64,000 bases of DNA from Thermopetrobacter sp. TC1 (GTDB lineage Bacteria; Pseudomonadota; Alphaproteobacteria; Rhizobiales; Aestuariivirgaceae), in the NCBI RefSeq assembly GCF_000746275.1, contig NZ_KN050828.1, positions 886,001-950,000 of the forward strand, in the 5' to 3' direction. Both the position numbers and the translations under genes were made by a program. The notes beneath the pieces are model-generated. The model saw only the letters and a list, made by a program, of their open reading frames with translations, was not told the DNA's origin and ran no database searches. The stretch's first letter is position 1, and each line of letters begins with the position of its first letter. Shown here piece after piece: positions 19,596-28,507 of the stretch.

Positions 19596-22277
19596 ATGAG
19601 CGCAGCGCCGAAACGCATTCATCTTTCCGATTATGCGCCGCCTGAGTGGCTGATCGACAATGTGGCGCTGACCTTCGATTTGCATCCGCAGCATACGGAG
19701 GTCTCAGCACGGCTGCAGGTGCGGCGCAATCCCGCCTGCATGAAAGAGGGCGGGAACGCCCTGCCGCCGCTGCGTCTTGATGGCGAGGCGCTGGAGCTTG
19801 TCGATGTGCGAATCGGCGAGGAGGAAAGGCCTCTCGATGCACGCGCGCATGTGGTGCGCGATGATGCCCTGATCATTACACGGCCGCCTGCGGAACGCTT
19901 TACGCTGCACACGCGCGTGCGCATCAATCCCGCCGCCAATACGCAGCTGAGCGGCCTTTACATGAGCAACGGCATCTATTGCACCCAGTGCGAGGCGGAA
20001 GGCTTTCGCCGCATCACCTACTGGCCGGACCGGCCGGATGTGCTCTCCCGCTTCACCGTGCGCATTCAGGCCGATGAGAAAGAAGTGCCTGTTCTTCTTT
20101 CCAATGGCAATCCGGTGGAAAGCGGCCGGATGGACGATGGCCGGCACTATGCCGTCTGGCAGGATCCGTACCCCAAGCCCTCCTATCTTTTTGCGCTGGT
20201 GGCGGGGCGGCTGGAAGCGCTGAAGGATACGTTCACGACAGCGGACGGGCGGACGGTGGATCTTGCCATCTGGGTGGAGCCGGGCAAGGCGGCGCGGGCG
20301 CGTTTCGCCTTGGAAAGCCTGAAGAAGGCCATGCGCTGGGATGAAGAGCGCTTCGGCCGCGTTTACGATCTTGATGTGTTCAACATCGTGGCCGTGCCCG
20401 ACTTCAACATGGGGGCGATGGAGAACAAGGGCCTCAACATTTTTAATGATCGCTACATTCTGGCCGATGAGAACACGGCCACGGACCGGGATTATGAGAA
20501 TATCGAGGCCATCATTGCGCACGAATATTTTCACAACTGGACCGGCAATCGCATCACCTGTCGCGACTGGTTTCAGCTGTGCCTGAAGGAGGGGCTGACG
20601 GTCTTCCGCGATCAGGAGTTCACCTCCGATGTGCGTTCGCGGGCGGTGAAACGCATTGAGGATGTGCGCCTGTTGCGCAGCCTGCAATTTCCGGAGGATG
20701 CCGGGCCGCTTGCGCATCCGGTGCGCCCGTCCTCCTTCGGGGCCATCGACAACCTCTATACGGTCACCGTCTATGAGAAAGGTGCGGAAATCGTGCGCAT
20801 GATGCACACGCTGCTGGGCGAGGCCGCCTTTCGCAAGGGCATGGACGTCTATTTCGAACGGTTTGACGGGCAGGCGGTGACAGTGGAGGATTTCATCGCC
20901 GCGCTATCAGAAGGCGGCGGGCGCGATCTTTCCGCTTTCATGCGCTGGTATGAACAGGCGGGAACGCCGCATGTCACCATGCGCCGTAGCCATGACGATG
21001 AGGGGCGGCTTACGCTGCATCTTGTGCAGAACAATCCGAAAGCGCAGGAGGCAAAGCCCGAGAAGGCGCTGCCGCAGCCGATACCGCTTCGCCTTGCCCT
21101 GTTTGACAAGGAGGGAAAGCGGCTGCCGCTGCGGCCTGTGGGCGAGGGGGCGCGCCATGTAACCGGGGCGGCGGGCGATATTCTGCTGCTTGATTCAACG
21201 GCGCTGGAGATCACCTTCGATGATGTGCCCCGGGATGCGGTGGTGTCGCTCAACCGCGGCTTTTCCGCGCCCATCCGGCTTGAGAGCGATCTTGACCGGG
21301 ACACGCTTCTGTTTCTGCTGAAGCATGACGATGACGCCTTCAATCGCTGGGAGGCAGGACAGACACTTGCGGTTTCGGCCATTCTCGATCATCTGCGGGG
21401 AAAGACCGATGATGCCCTTTCCCTGATTGACGCCATGGCCGAGGCCCTGCTGCCGGACTTGCCGCGGCTGGCCAATGCGGATCCGGCGTTTCTGGCCGAG
21501 ATCATGAAGTTTCCCGGCGTGCAGGATTTAGCCGTGCATGTGGGGCGCGATGTCGATCCGGAGGCCCTGCATCTGTCACGGGAGGCGGTCATGGCGCATT
21601 TTGCCCGGCGGCTGGGAGAGAGTTTACCTGAGCTCTTTTCGCAACTTGCCGTAACGGAACCGTATGCGCCGACGCCGGAACAGTGTGGCCGGCGTGCGGC
21701 ACAGGCGGTGATGCTCGCCCTGTTTGTACAGGCAGATGCGGCGCGGGGGGCGGCGCTGGCCATGGAGGTATTCAGGACCGCCCGCAACATGACGGAGACG
21801 GCGCTGGCACTGGATGCGCTCAATCTCACGCAAACACCGCAGCGGGATGAGGCGCTGGCGGAATTCCGCGAGCGCTTCGGGCATGAGCCGCTTTTGCTGG
21901 ACAAGTGGCTTGCCTGGCATGCGCGCTGGACGGGAGAGGGGTGTGCAGCGCGCCTGTGGGCGCTGACGGAGGATGAGGCCTTTACCTGGCGCAACCCCAA
22001 CCGCGTGCGCTCTCTCTTCGGGGTTTTTGGCATGGCCAATCCCGTACGCTTTCATGCCGCAGACGGCTCGGGCTATGCGCTTCTGGCCAGGGCGGTGCGC
22101 AAGGTGGATGCGCTCAATCCGCAGACGGCGGCGCGACTGGCTCAGGCCTTCGGCAACTGGCGGGTAATGGAGCCACAGCGAAGAAAGAAAGCCGAAGAAA
22201 CTTTGAAGGGCCTGGCCGAAGACGATGCCTTGTCCGCAGATGTGCGCGACATTGTCGAACGCGCTTTGAGCGGGTGA
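19596..22277 (+). CDS. pepN: Aminopeptidase N (M1 family)
   Basis: The 893-residue zinc aminopeptidase removes N-terminal residues from peptides in the cytoplasm. The substrate motif GAMEN (about residue 272) and the zinc site HEYFHNWTGN with the downstream Glu in LKEGLTVFRDQEF (about 308-335) are intact. Length and the C-terminal alpha-helical domain match the gammaproteobacterial/alphaproteobacterial PepN subgroup rather than the eukaryote-like M1 enzymes. It stands alone between the stress-protein terminator and the convergent rml operon. The start at 19596 gives the expected N-terminus (KRIHLSDYAPPEWLI). Confidence 0.95.
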   Translation: MSAAPKRIHLSDYAPPEWLIDNVALTFDLHPQHTEVSARLQVRRNPACMKEGGNALPPLRLDGEALELVDVRIGEEERPLDARAHVVRDDALIITRPPAERFTLHTRVRINPAANTQLSGLYMSNGIYCTQCEAEGFRRITYWPDRPDVLSRFTVRIQADEKEVPVLLSNGNPVESGRMDDGRHYAVWQDPYPKPSYLFALVAGRLEALKDTFTTADGRTVDLAIWVEPGKAARARFALESLKKAMRWDEERFGRVYDLDVFNIVAVPDFNMGAMENKGLNIFNDRYILADENTATDRDYENIEAIIAHEYFHNWTGNRITCRDWFQLCLKEGLTVFRDQEFTSDVRSRAVKRIEDVRLLRSLQFPEDAGPLAHPVRPSSFGAIDNLYTVTVYEKGAEIVRMMHTLLGEAAFRKGMDVYFERFDGQAVTVEDFIAALSEGGGRDLSAFMRWYEQAGTPHVTMRRSHDDEGRLTLHLVQNNPKAQEAKPEKALPQPIPLRLALFDKEGKRLPLRPVGEGARHVTGAAGDILLLDSTALEITFDDVPRDAVVSLNRGFSAPIRLESDLDRDTLLFLLKHDDDAFNRWEAGQTLAVSAILDHLRGKTDDALSLIDAMAEALLPDLPRLANADPAFLAEIMKFPGVQDLAVHVGRDVDPEALHLSREAVMAHFARRLGESLPELFSQLAVTEPYAPTPEQCGRRAAQAVMLALFVQADAARGAALAMEVFRTARNMTETALALDALNLTQTPQRDEALAEFRERFGHEPLLLDKWLAWHARWTGEGCAARLWALTEDEAFTWRNPNRVRSLFGVFGMANPVRFHAADGSGYALLARAVRKVDALNPQTAARLAQAFGNWRVMEPQRRKKAEETLKGLAEDDALSADVRDIVERALSG

Positions 22278-22390
22278 AAGACATGCGTTTTGGTTGTTTT
22301 CAGGATCCATGAGCTGACTGAAACTGGCTCATTTGGAAAAAGCCCATAAATCCTATGGAATTGAGGCACATGGGCCGTTCCCATGAGGGC

Positions 22391-22418
22391 AAAAGGATAC
22401 GGGGATCAGCCCGTATCC
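22391..22418 (-). terminator. Terminator overlapping the rmlA stop codon
   Basis: A perfect 9-bp stem (22395-22403 with 22410-22418) has a 6-nt loop that includes the rmlA stop codon (22406-22408). Read leftward, TTTT then GCCC follows. The hairpin forms from the last codons of rmlA, so ribosomes finishing rmlA would cover it. Confidence 0.7.
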
Positions 22419-23296
22419 TGACCGGCGAGCCGGCGAAGATAGCGCACGTATGGGGCGTTCGATGACTTGAGTGCATGCAGCGTGGCGCGCAGCTCCTCTT
22501 GCGTGATAAATCCCATGTGCAATGCTACTTCTTCCGGGCTGGCGATACGCAGACCCTGGCGGTGGGTGAGGGTGGCAACAAAAGAGGCAGCCTGCAACAG
22601 GCCGTCTGGTGTGCCGGTATCCAGCCAGGCGAAGCCACGGCCCAAACGCTCCACATGCAGCGTGCCCCGGGCGAGATAGATATTGTTGAGATCCGTAATC
22701 TCCAGCTCGCCGCGGGCGGAAGGCTCAAGCCCCCGGGCGATGCGGGGCGCCTGGGCATCGAACATGTAAAGCCCGGTGACGGCCCAACGGGATTGCGGGC
22801 ATTCGGGTTTTTCAACGATGGAAAGCGGCCGGCCCTTTTCATCGAAGGTGATGACGCCGAAGCGCTCCGGTTCGGTCACCTGATAGGCGAAAACGGCGGC
22901 ACCGCCCTGTCGCTCCACATGCTCGCGGGCGGCACGCAGGCGCTGCGGCAGGCCATGGCCATAGAAGACATTGTCGCCAAGAATGAGGGCGAAAGGCTCC
23001 TCGCCAACAAAATCGGCACCGATGATGCAAGCCTGCGCCAGGCCTTCCGGTCGCGGCTGTTCCGCATAGGAAAGTGTCAGCCCCCACTGGCGGCCATCTC
23101 CCAGCAGTTCCCTGAAAAGGGGCAGATCGCGCGGCGTGGATATGACGAGGATGTCGCGGATGCCGGCCAGCATCAGGGTGGTGAGCGGATAATAGATCAT
23201 CGGCTTGTCATAGATCGGCAGGAGTTGCTTGGAGATGGCGCGCGTAGCCGGATAGAGCCGGGTGCCGGAGCCGCCGGCGAGAATGATGCCTTTCAT
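22406..23296 (-). CDS. rfbA: Glucose-1-phosphate thymidylyltransferase RmlA/RfbA
   Basis: First enzyme of dTDP-L-rhamnose synthesis, making dTDP-glucose. The N-terminus [38 protein letters not shown] is split across the signature GGSGTRL nucleotide loop and the KQLLP.YDKPM.YYPL sugar-binding motif. Length 296 is standard. It is the last gene of the leftward operon, overlapping rfbD by 4 nt, with a terminator hairpin over its own stop codon. Confidence 0.95.
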   Translation of the reverse strand: MKGIILAGGSGTRLYPATRAISKQLLPIYDKPMIYYPLTTLMLAGIRDILVISTPRDLPLFRELLGDGRQWGLTLSYAEQPRPEGLAQACIIGADFVGEEPFALILGDNVFYGHGLPQRLRAAREHVERQGGAAVFAYQVTEPERFGVITFDEKGRPLSIVEKPECPQSRWAVTGLYMFDAQAPRIARGLEPSARGELEITDLNNIYLARGTLHVERLGRGFAWLDTGTPDGLLQAASFVATLTHRQGLRIASPEEVALHMGFITQEELRATLHALKSSNAPYVRYLRRLAGQDTG

Positions 23297-24189
23297 GATG
23301 CCCCCTCCCTCGAAACCAGATGTTGCAAGGATGCGATGACCCCCTCACGCCAGGGCGGCAGGCGGATGCCCAGGGCGCGGTCGATAGCCGAACAGTCAAG
23401 GCGCGAATCCGGTGGCCGTGGTGCCTTTGCGGGATATGCGGATGTTGCGATGGCCTGGATGGGCACGGAAGGCAGGCCGAAATCGGGTGCGGCGCACATG
23501 ATCGCCGTGGCCAGCTCGAACCAGGTGGCGTGTCCGGCGCCGGCAAGATGCCAGGTGCGGTTCCAGGGAAAGGTCTCAGGTTCGGCAAGCCAGCGCGCCA
23601 GCAGGGCAATGAGCGCCGCAGCCAGATGCAGGGCGCAGGTGGGGGAGCCGCGCTGATCGGCGACGATGCGCAAGGGTGCGCCTTTTTCCGCCAGGCGCAA
23701 AATCGTGCGCAGAAAATTGTGTCCGTACGGGCCGAAGAGCCAGGCGGTGCGGATGATGAGGTGCGTTGCGCCCGATTCGCGAATGGCCATTTCGCCAGCC
23801 CGTTTCGAGCGGCCATAGACGCTTACGGGTTCGGGCGGATCATTCTCGGTGTAGGGTGCGCCTTTGTTGCCGGCGAAGACATAGTCGCTGGAGATGTGAA
23901 TGAGCGGAATGGCCTGCCGCGCGCAGGCGCGGGCGAGACGGGCGGGCGCGTCATGGTTGAGGGCGAAGGCGGCTTCGGCATTCTCCTCGGCGGCATCGAC
24001 GGCGGTGTAGGCAGCGGTATTGATGATGACGTCCGGGGCGTCATTGGTCAGGACAAAGTCGATGGCCTCGGCATCGCAGAGGTCCAGAGCCGGGCGCCCC
24101 AGCGTGCGCAGATGCCAGCCGGCGGGCAGGGATGTTTCGCGCAAGGCGGTGGCCAGCTGGCCGATGTGACCGATAACGAGGATGCGCAT
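23293..24189 (-). CDS. rfbD: dTDP-4-dehydrorhamnose reductase RmlD/RfbD
   Basis: Last step of dTDP-L-rhamnose synthesis, an NAD(P)H-dependent SDR reductase. It has an N-terminal [12 protein letters not shown] cofactor loop (GxxGQLG-like with a His-Ile variant), [15 protein letters not shown], the [13 protein letters not shown] loop and the catalytic Tyr-Lys in [11 protein letters not shown] place the start at the ATG at 24189 (MRILVIG), just after rfbB, although the frame is open to 24216. 298 residues, standard for the family. It overlaps rfbA by 4 nt. Confidence 0.93.
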   Translation of the reverse strand: MRILVIGHIGQLATALRETSLPAGWHLRTLGRPALDLCDAEAIDFVLTNDAPDVIINTAAYTAVDAAEENAEAAFALNHDAPARLARACARQAIPLIHISSDYVFAGNKGAPYTENDPPEPVSVYGRSKRAGEMAIRESGATHLIIRTAWLFGPYGHNFLRTILRLAEKGAPLRIVADQRGSPTCALHLAAALIALLARWLAEPETFPWNRTWHLAGAGHATWFELATAIMCAAPDFGLPSVPIQAIATSAYPAKAPRPPDSRLDCSAIDRALGIRLPPWREGVIASLQHLVSREGAS

Positions 24190-24193
24190 GGCT

Positions 24194-25267
24194 TCAGTCT
24201 CCGGTTCCATCCTCATAGAGGATGCCCCCTTCCCCGCGTGCCGCGGCGCGTTTCAGCAGGGGGCGCCACCAGTCCTCGTTGTTGAGATACCAGCGGACCG
24301 TCTGGCGCAGGCCGTCGTCGAAATTGAGGCGCGGGCGCCAGCCCAGTTCCGTCTCGATGCGGGTGGGGTCGATGGCATAGCGCCGGTCATGGCCGGGACG
24401 GTCGGGCATGAAGGTGATGCGGCGTTCATGCGGCGTGCCTGCGGGACGCATCTCATCGAGCATGCGGCAAAGCGTGCGCACGAGGTCGATGTTGCTGCGT
24501 TCGCAGCGGCCGCCGATGCAGTAGGTGCGGCCGGGGCGCCCCTTTTGCGCCACGCGGAAAAGGGCGCGCACGTGATCCTCGACATGCAGCCAGTCGCGGA
24601 CGTTCTCGCCGCGGCCATAAACGGGCAGCGGCCGCCCCAGGAGGGCGTTGATGATCATGCGCGGGATGAGCTTTTCCGGAAACTGGCGCGGGCCATAGTT
24701 GTTCGAGCAGTTGGTTATCAGAATGGGCAGGCCGTAGGTGCGGTGCCAGGCGCGGACGAGATGATCGGCCGCGGCCTTGCTGGCGGCATAGGGCGAGCTA
24801 GGAGCGTATGGGCTCTGTTCGGAAAAGGCACGCTCTTCCTGCAGGGAAAGATCGCCAAAGACCTCATCGGTGGAGACGTGGAGAAAGCGGAAGTGGCATT
24901 GCCTTTCCGGCGGCAGGGCCTGCCAGTAGGCGGTGGCGGCCTGAAGGAGGACGTGGGTGCCGATGACATTGGTGCGAAGAAAGGGGGCGGCATCGGTAAT
25001 GGAGCGATCGACGTGGCTTTCCGCGGCCAGGTGTATGATGATGTCCGGAGCGAACGCGGCGATGGCCTGGCGCATGGCGCCGGCATCGGCAATGTCGGCC
25101 CTGAGGAAACGGTAGCGGGCGTGATCAGCGATGGGGCGCAGCGAGGCGGGATTGGCGGCGTAGGTGAGGGCATCGACATTGAGCACGTGACACCCGGCCT
25201 CACGCACGAGATACAGGCAGAGATTGGCGCCGATGAAGCCGCAACCACCGGTGACGAGGACGCGCAT
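24194..25267 (-). CDS. rfbB: dTDP-glucose 4,6-dehydratase RmlB/RfbB
   Basis: Second step of dTDP-rhamnose synthesis. It is an extended SDR with TGGCGFIGANLCLYL at the N-terminus, HLAAESHVDRSI, the catalytic STDEVFGDL and YAASKAAADHLV (Tyr-x3-Lys), and NCSNNYGPRQFPEKLIPRMI. The 357 residues match. The gene lies 4 bp upstream of rfbD and 3 bp downstream of rfbC, in the same leftward transcript. Confidence 0.96.
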   Translation of the reverse strand: MRVLVTGGCGFIGANLCLYLVREAGCHVLNVDALTYAANPASLRPIADHARYRFLRADIADAGAMRQAIAAFAPDIIIHLAAESHVDRSITDAAPFLRTNVIGTHVLLQAATAYWQALPPERQCHFRFLHVSTDEVFGDLSLQEERAFSEQSPYAPSSPYAASKAAADHLVRAWHRTYGLPILITNCSNNYGPRQFPEKLIPRMIINALLGRPLPVYGRGENVRDWLHVEDHVRALFRVAQKGRPGRTYCIGGRCERSNIDLVRTLCRMLDEMRPAGTPHERRITFMPDRPGHDRRYAIDPTRIETELGWRPRLNFDDGLRQTVRWYLNNEDWWRPLLKRAAARGEGGILYEDGTGD

Positions 25268-25270
25268 GGG

Positions 25271-25828
25271 TCAGTCCTCCTTTCCGTCCCGGCCGGAATA
25301 GACGAAGTAGTCCGGCAGCTCGGCGAGGGTGGGAAAGGCGAGATCACGCGCATTGATGATGGCGTTTTCGCGGGAGACGGGCCAGGGAATGGCGAGAGCG
25401 GGATCATCGAACAGCAGGCCGCGTTCGCATTCCGGGGCGTAATAGTCCGAGACCTTGTAAAAGACCTCGGTTTCATCCTCGAGCGTACAGAAGCCGTGGG
25501 CGAAGCCTTCAGGAATGAACAGCTGCTTGCGGTTTTCGGCGGAAAGCTCCACGGCGACATATTGCCCGAACGTGGGCGAGCCCTTGCGGATGTCCACGGC
25601 GACATCGAGAATGCGCCCGCGCAGCACACGCACAAGCTTGGCCTGGGCATGCGGCGGAATCTGAAAATGCAACCCGCGAATCGTACCCGCCTTCCACGAA
25701 AAGGACTGATTATCTTGGGCGAAGTCAACGTTTATGCCAAGTGATGATAAAACTTTTTTATTATAAACCTCTAAAAAATAACCTCTCTCATCATAATTTA
25801 CATGATTATTTTCGATAATTTTTATCAT
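25271..25828 (-). CDS. rfbC: dTDP-4-dehydrorhamnose 3,5-epimerase RmlC/RfbC
   Basis: Cupin epimerase of the rhamnose pathway, 185 residues. RGLHFQIPPHAQAKLVRVLRG contains the catalytic His, and VDIRKGSPTFGQ and IPEGFAHGF are standard. About the first 30 codons (25740-25828) are strongly AT-rich while the rest is GC-rich, so a recombination junction appears to fall inside the gene. There is no clear Shine-Dalgarno; the start is 3 bp after the upstream stop, suggesting coupled translation. Confidence 0.95.
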   Translation of the reverse strand: MIKIIENNHVNYDERGYFLEVYNKKVLSSLGINVDFAQDNQSFSWKAGTIRGLHFQIPPHAQAKLVRVLRGRILDVAVDIRKGSPTFGQYVAVELSAENRKQLFIPEGFAHGFCTLEDETEVFYKVSDYYAPECERGLLFDDPALAIPWPVSRENAIINARDLAFPTLAELPDYFVYSGRDGKED

Positions 25829-25831
25829 TGA

Positions 25832-26962
25832 TCATTTGATTTTTGTATTTAATATTTTTTGTTTATCTTGAAATAAGTTTGGGAAAGTTAAATATTTTAA
25901 TCTTATTCCCCATGTTTGGAACTTAAATCCTTTAATTTTCATCATATCAAGCAACGAGAAAAAGATTGCATTCTGATCTACCCACCAAATATCTATATTA
26001 GGCTCTATTTTATCAAAGATAGAAGATAAATATGTTTTAATTTTTCTTAAGTAAAGCATAGATGCTCCATTAAAAGGAATATACATAGCTCCTGCAGCCA
26101 TTCTTTGCCATGGCAGAGCCAGTCCGTAAGTATGCCGTACACCAATAATATTTCTATCCCACTTCTCTATTGTGAAAAGTTTTTCTAAATTATCATTTAT
26201 GCAAACATCAATATCAAATATAAACATTGGCTTTTCATAAAATCTAATAATGTTTGGAGCAACCAAAAATCTAGATGAAGCAAAATAGGCTTTATTATTG
26301 TATTCTGCTTCTTCTATACTAAAATTTATATAATTATTATTTTTTATATTATTGATAATATCATAAGTTTGTTTGTTGGGATTAATAATATGAAAGTGAA
26401 GATCGGCTTCTGTTTTGCTGTTAATTATAGATTTAAATGGATAGGAATAATATTTATTAAAATAATTCGCATCAGAAGCAAAGAGACATACAAATTTTTT
26501 TCTACTTTTTTTGTTATCCATTAGAATTTTAATATCATCCTTATTATTTTTAATTTTACTTATTTCATAATACCAGTTTTCTGATTTTGGTAAAGTCGTG
26601 CATCCTCTTGACCATGGCCCCATTGTCTTTTCATTATAAGGAGGGCAGATAGATATATATTTCCAAAATTTATTATAATTTCCTTTATAGAGTTCATAAC
26701 TTGCTTGATATTGTGTAAGTGTATCTGGAAAAAAATCCAGATCATTAGCTAGATTAAGTAAGCCTATAAATTCATTTTCCCTATTTCCATCTTTTATCAA
26801 CATAAAGCATGCAGCATCAAATGCCTTTTTTCTGACTTTTATATCTCCTTTTTTATATAATATTATATCATGAAATTCTTTAAAGGCGTCATAAAACCTC
26901 TTTTCTAGCCATAGAGACCATCCTTGTTGGTATTTTTCTTTGCAGTTCATTTTTTTAGTCAC
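25832..26962 (-). CDS. Putative glycosyltransferase, AT-rich
   Basis: I do not recognise a close family for this 376-residue protein. The C-terminal half resembles nucleotide-sugar transferases with an A-type fold: a strand ending KKFVCLFASDANYF, then RFYEKPMFIFDIDVCINDNL with a D-x-D at the position where GT8/GT32-like enzymes bind the metal and UDP-sugar, and later IDIWWVDQNAIFF. The N-terminal 130 residues look helical and TPR-like. The start is GTG at 26962 or ATG at 26950. Very AT-rich compared with the operon ends. A glycosyltransferase for a strain-specific glycan is the best guess. Confidence 0.55.
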   Translation of the reverse strand: MTKKMNCKEKYQQGWSLWLEKRFYDAFKEFHDIILYKKGDIKVRKKAFDAACFMLIKDGNRENEFIGLLNLANDLDFFPDTLTQYQASYELYKGNYNKFWKYISICPPYNEKTMGPWSRGCTTLPKSENWYYEISKIKNNKDDIKILMDNKKSRKKFVCLFASDANYFNKYYSYPFKSIINSKTEADLHFHIINPNKQTYDIINNIKNNNYINFSIEEAEYNNKAYFASSRFLVAPNIIRFYEKPMFIFDIDVCINDNLEKLFTIEKWDRNIIGVRHTYGLALPWQRMAAGAMYIPFNGASMLYLRKIKTYLSSIFDKIEPNIDIWWVDQNAIFFSLLDMMKIKGFKFQTWGIRLKYLTFPNLFQDKQKILNTKIK

Positions 26963-26999
26963 TTCTTTCGTGCTTTGCTGGTGGGTTACTATTTAATAT

Positions 27000-27758
27000 T
27001 TATATCTCAGCAAAAAACGGATCTTCACTATATCCAAATTTTACAAAATCATCTTCAAATATTTCTAATATTAAATCTCTTTCTCTTTTCCCTATATAAT
27101 CCAATATTTTACTTCCTGCATTAGTTTTATGGTGGTCTGCTTTAGTTTTGAAGAGTTCAATATTACATTCACTATTTATTTTCTCTATAACTTTTTTAAA
27201 TGCGATAGAGAAATTTTCAAATCTACCTATTACATGATAATTTATTTTATCAGGTTGTATTAAATAATATTGAGGTGTCCAGTGTATATCTTTGTGTACA
27301 TCGGGGATCTCTCTTATTGTTTCAAGAAATTGTGTTAATGTAAGATTAGCATTTTTTGAATACCCTAATTTAGGTAATAATCTATTTCGTTCCCATTGAT
27401 TGTTAACTATTTTATCTAAATATGCAGAAAGTATTCTTGTGTATGGATTGCGTACAAATGTAAATCTAAAATACATATCTGTTTCAAGCATCTCGTATGG
27501 TGTTGCATTTAAATCATAAGGATTTAATAATGGTGAGTTATGTCTGTCATGTACATGCTGAGGTAATTTATTCATGTCTTCTCCAACTTCCAAATATTGT
27601 AAAGTTTTTATAATTGTTGAGCATGCAACTTTTGGGGTTGAAACGTATATATATTTATATTTTTCAGAGCAATTAGCTAAATATTTAATTTGCGGTATCG
27701 GATAAGGAAAGTACTGAGAAAAATCTTTTTGAATGATATGTTCTTGTATGTTTTTCAT
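27000..27758 (-). CDS. Sulfotransferase family protein (carbohydrate sulfotransferase-like)
   Basis: The 252-residue protein shows the two PAPS-binding signatures of the Sulfotransfer_2 family: the 5'-phosphosulfate loop IYVSTPKVACSTIIK with its catalytic Lys, and the 3'-phosphate motif FRFTFVRNPYTRILSAYLDK. Such enzymes in bacteria sulfate surface glycans or lipids. The ATG at 27758 has GAGGGAAG upstream and is preferred over the ATG at 27770, which overlaps the preceding gene's stop. AT-rich, and flanked by the FkbM methyltransferase and the putative glycosyltransferase, so it probably decorates the same glycan. Confidence 0.82.
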   Translation of the reverse strand: MKNIQEHIIQKDFSQYFPYPIPQIKYLANCSEKYKYIYVSTPKVACSTIIKTLQYLEVGEDMNKLPQHVHDRHNSPLLNPYDLNATPYEMLETDMYFRFTFVRNPYTRILSAYLDKIVNNQWERNRLLPKLGYSKNANLTLTQFLETIREIPDVHKDIHWTPQYYLIQPDKINYHVIGRFENFSIAFKKVIEKINSECNIELFKTKADHHKTNAGSKILDYIGKRERDLILEIFEDDFVKFGYSEDPFFAEI

Positions 27759-27766
27759 GTCTTCCC

Positions 27767-28504
27767 TCATTCATAACAACCATGTATATCCCACCATCCA
27801 TGTTGAATTATATGTTGTTCACCAGGCTTTCTAACTTTATTCAAGTATTCATACATAACTTCATCTATTGAAAGCCATCTTCCAGGAACTTCATCTCCAA
27901 AAGGCCCTGAAGTACAAGCGCCAAACGAATAATCACTTATATAATTTCCTTCTAAAGCGGGATTGGGCAATTGTATCTTCCATTTATCTATTTGATTTAA
28001 TAATTTAAATTTCCTACATCCGCTATTATAAAAACTGATTAAACTATCAATTCCTGAATCCTCTATAGATGCATATTTGGGCTTTATCTTTAACTCTTTA
28101 ATAGTATTGATAACATAAACATCGTATCCTTCTATATCTACTTTAACATAATAAGGAATACCAAATTTTGTAAATAAATACATTGGAGTTACGCAATCTA
28201 CTTCTATAGTTTCATATCGCGTATTATCCCTTGTTCCGAGATTTTTGTTAAAACTACTCCATTCATCATTTTCTAAATTTATATAAAAAGTTAACTTTCC
28301 TTCAGTTGGTGAAATTCCAAGATTTAATATAGTAAGCCTTCCCTCTTTTATATAATCATATAATCTGCACTTAGCGTCTTCTACTAATTGTGGATTAGCT
28401 TCTACAGCAACAACATTAAATCCTTTTTTTAGATAAAATTCTGTATCTAGGGCTTTATGCATACCAATGTCAAAAATCAAATTATTATCTCTTTTTATAT
28501 ACAT
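27767..28504 (-). CDS. FkbM-family methyltransferase
   Basis: SAM-dependent methyltransferase of 245 residues. It has the SAM site LIFDIGMHKALDTEFYLKKGFNVVAVEANP (DxGxx..D followed by VEANP) and VKVDIEGYDVYVI, typical of FkbM proteins that O-methylate sugars or other hydroxyls. In this operon a sugar hydroxyl of the exported glycan is the probable target. AT-rich. It lies 3 bp downstream of the large glycosyltransferase gene. Confidence 0.85.
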   Translation of the reverse strand: MYIKRDNNLIFDIGMHKALDTEFYLKKGFNVVAVEANPQLVEDAKCRLYDYIKEGRLTILNLGISPTEGKLTFYINLENDEWSSFNKNLGTRDNTRYETIEVDCVTPMYLFTKFGIPYYVKVDIEGYDVYVINTIKELKIKPKYASIEDSGIDSLISFYNSGCRKFKLLNQIDKWKIQLPNPALEGNYISDYSFGACTSGPFGDEVPGRWLSIDEVMYEYLNKVRKPGEQHIIQHGWWDIHGCYE

Positions 28505-28507
28505 TTA

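Noticed and set aside
24182-25744. A 520-codon plus-strand frame opposite rfbB and rfbC
   Set aside because: Gly/Ala/Asp-rich repeat-like translation with no domain; the rml genes on the minus strand are complete.
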